Below, piece after piece: positions 58,158 to 58,809 of a stretch of DNA of 58,809 nucleotides. Origin of the DNA: Halorubrum sp. SD626R (GTDB taxonomy: Archaea; Halobacteriota; Halobacteria; Halobacteriales; Haloferacaceae); contig NZ_CVRT01000077.1 in NCBI RefSeq assembly GCF_001261915.1, positions 1 to 58,809 on the forward strand, written 5' to 3'. Position 1 is the first letter of the stretch, and each line of letters starts with the position of its first letter. The notes beneath the pieces are model-generated. The model had not been told where the DNA came from. It was given only the letters and a program-made list of their open reading frames with translations, and ran no database searches. The translations under genes were made by a program, and so were the position numbers.

Positions 58158-58809
58158 ATGAGTTCACAACAAGACGATCTCAAAGAGACAGACACCGAGG
58201 CTCGCTTCGAGTTCAAGAAGGAGGAGAAGTCCGCCTTCCAGACCGAAAAGGGCCTCACCGAGGAGACGGTCCGCGTCATCTCGGAGGACAAGGACGAACC
58301 GGAGTGGATGCTGGAGCGCCGCCTGCGCGCGCTCGAGCAGTTCCAGGAGATGCCGATGCCGACCGACTGGCCCGGGCAGCCGGACCTGAGCGAGGTCGAC
58401 ATCGACGAGATCATCCCGTACATCCGACCCGACGTGGACGTCCGCGCCGGCGTCGACGACTGGACGGAACTCCCGGACGACATCAAGGACACGTTCGACA
58501 AGCTGGGCATCCCGGAGGCCGAGAAGAACGCGCTCTCCGGCGTCGGCGCTCAGTACGAGTCGGAGGTCGTCTACCAGAACATGCAGGAGCGCTGGGAGGA
58601 GAAGGGCGTCATCTTCTGTAACATGGACGAGGCCGTCCAGGAGCACGAGGAGATCGTCCGCGAACACTTCATGACGAAGTGCGTCCCCCCGAGCGACAAC
58701 AAGTTCGCGGCGCTCCACGGCGCCATCTGGTCCGGCGGCTCGTTCGTCTACGTGCCGGAGAACACCACCGTCGACATGCCGGTGCAGGCGTACTTCCGGA
58801 TGAACTCCG
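58158..58809 (+). CDS. sufB: Fe-S cluster assembly scaffold SufB, N-terminal part
   Basis: 217 residues before the window edge. MSSQQDDLKETDTEARFEF is followed by GLTEETVRVISEDKDEPEWM and RLRALEQFQEMPMPTDWPG, and by VVYQNMQERWEEKGVIF and MTKCVPPSDNKFAALHGAIW with GGSFVYVP, all typical of SufB N-termini. With SufC and SufD it forms the scaffold on which Fe-S clusters are built. The C-terminal beta-helix with the cluster-binding residues lies outside. It is co-directional with sufC. Confidence 0.93.
   Translation, partial: MSSQQDDLKETDTEARFEFKKEEKSAFQTEKGLTEETVRVISEDKDEPEWMLERRLRALEQFQEMPMPTDWPGQPDLSEVDIDEIIPYIRPDVDVRAGVDDWTELPDDIKDTFDKLGIPEAEKNALSGVGAQYESEVVYQNMQERWEEKGVIFCNMDEAVQEHEEIVREHFMTKCVPPSDNKFAALHGAIWSGGSFVYVPENTTVDMPVQAYFRMNS

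Noticed and set aside
1..58809. CRISPR arrays, rRNA genes, insertion sequences and prophage genes
   Set aside because: No regularly spaced direct repeats, rRNA sequence, transposase or phage structural gene was found anywhere in the window.

Overview
This is a GC-rich chromosomal window from an extremely halophilic archaeon (class Halobacteria). The proteins are strongly acidic, codons almost always end in G or C, and many genes have a TATA-like box centred 25-29 nt before the start codon, the spacing expected for leaderless mRNAs. Gene content is diagnostic: A-type ATP synthase, PAN, CetZ, Mre11-Rad50, PolB with an intein, CarS and GGGP synthase for archaeal ether lipids, CTP-dependent riboflavin kinase and TiaS. 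A Halorubrum-like genus is my guess from the gene style and from a dispersed repeat; it is not proven by the sequence alone.

Layout. 1-3717 (minus): 5' half of the ATP synthase operon atpH-I-K-E-C, with C cut by the window edge. 3886-5418: a MinD-like ATPase with a very long acidic tail. 5455-9709: an archaeal HTH regulator, tiaS, two microproteins and an M24 peptidase. 10036-10868: two small genes, then copy 1 of a hairpin-rich non-coding repeat. 11278-13051 (minus): a KhtT/KhtU-type cation/proton antiporter pair. 13171-16618: zinc-finger protein, RNB exonuclease, glycine-zipper protein, histidine kinase. 16933-19585: MFS transporter, small membrane protein, type IV pilin and tRNA-Ala(CGC) in a locally AT-richer stretch. 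19843-21380: ribK-ribB, followed by repeat copy 2. 21803-31537: metabolic and housekeeping genes (ilvE, DUF502, proline dehydrogenase, carS, UvrD-like helicase, a second M24 peptidase, bacterial-type riboflavin synthase, GGGP synthase). 31628-42735: a tubulin-like CetZ gene diverging from an eight-gene cluster that encodes a TadA/VirB11-type ATPase, a TadC-type membrane platform and a run of proteins with one N-terminal hydrophobic helix. 42778-52901: DUF5791-like protein, SDR epimerase, membrane-anchored DHH phosphodiesterase, PAN, a small HTH regulator, mre11-rad50 and three small haloarchaeal proteins. 53004-57035: PolB with a 410-residue intein in motif B. 57182-58809: sufC and the start of sufB.

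The two most promising observations are these. First, the dispersed non-coding repeat (10902-11206 and 21391-21640) keeps its stems paired by compensatory changes between copies, which points to a structured RNA or DNA element. Second, the 32782-42735 cluster looks like an uncharacterised pilus or secretion machine. A third is that clusters of AT-ending codons in polB coincide with motifs A, B and C, the three classical intein insertion points, as if the gene carries footprints of past intein traffic. All family names come from recognising sequence patterns; no database search was possible.
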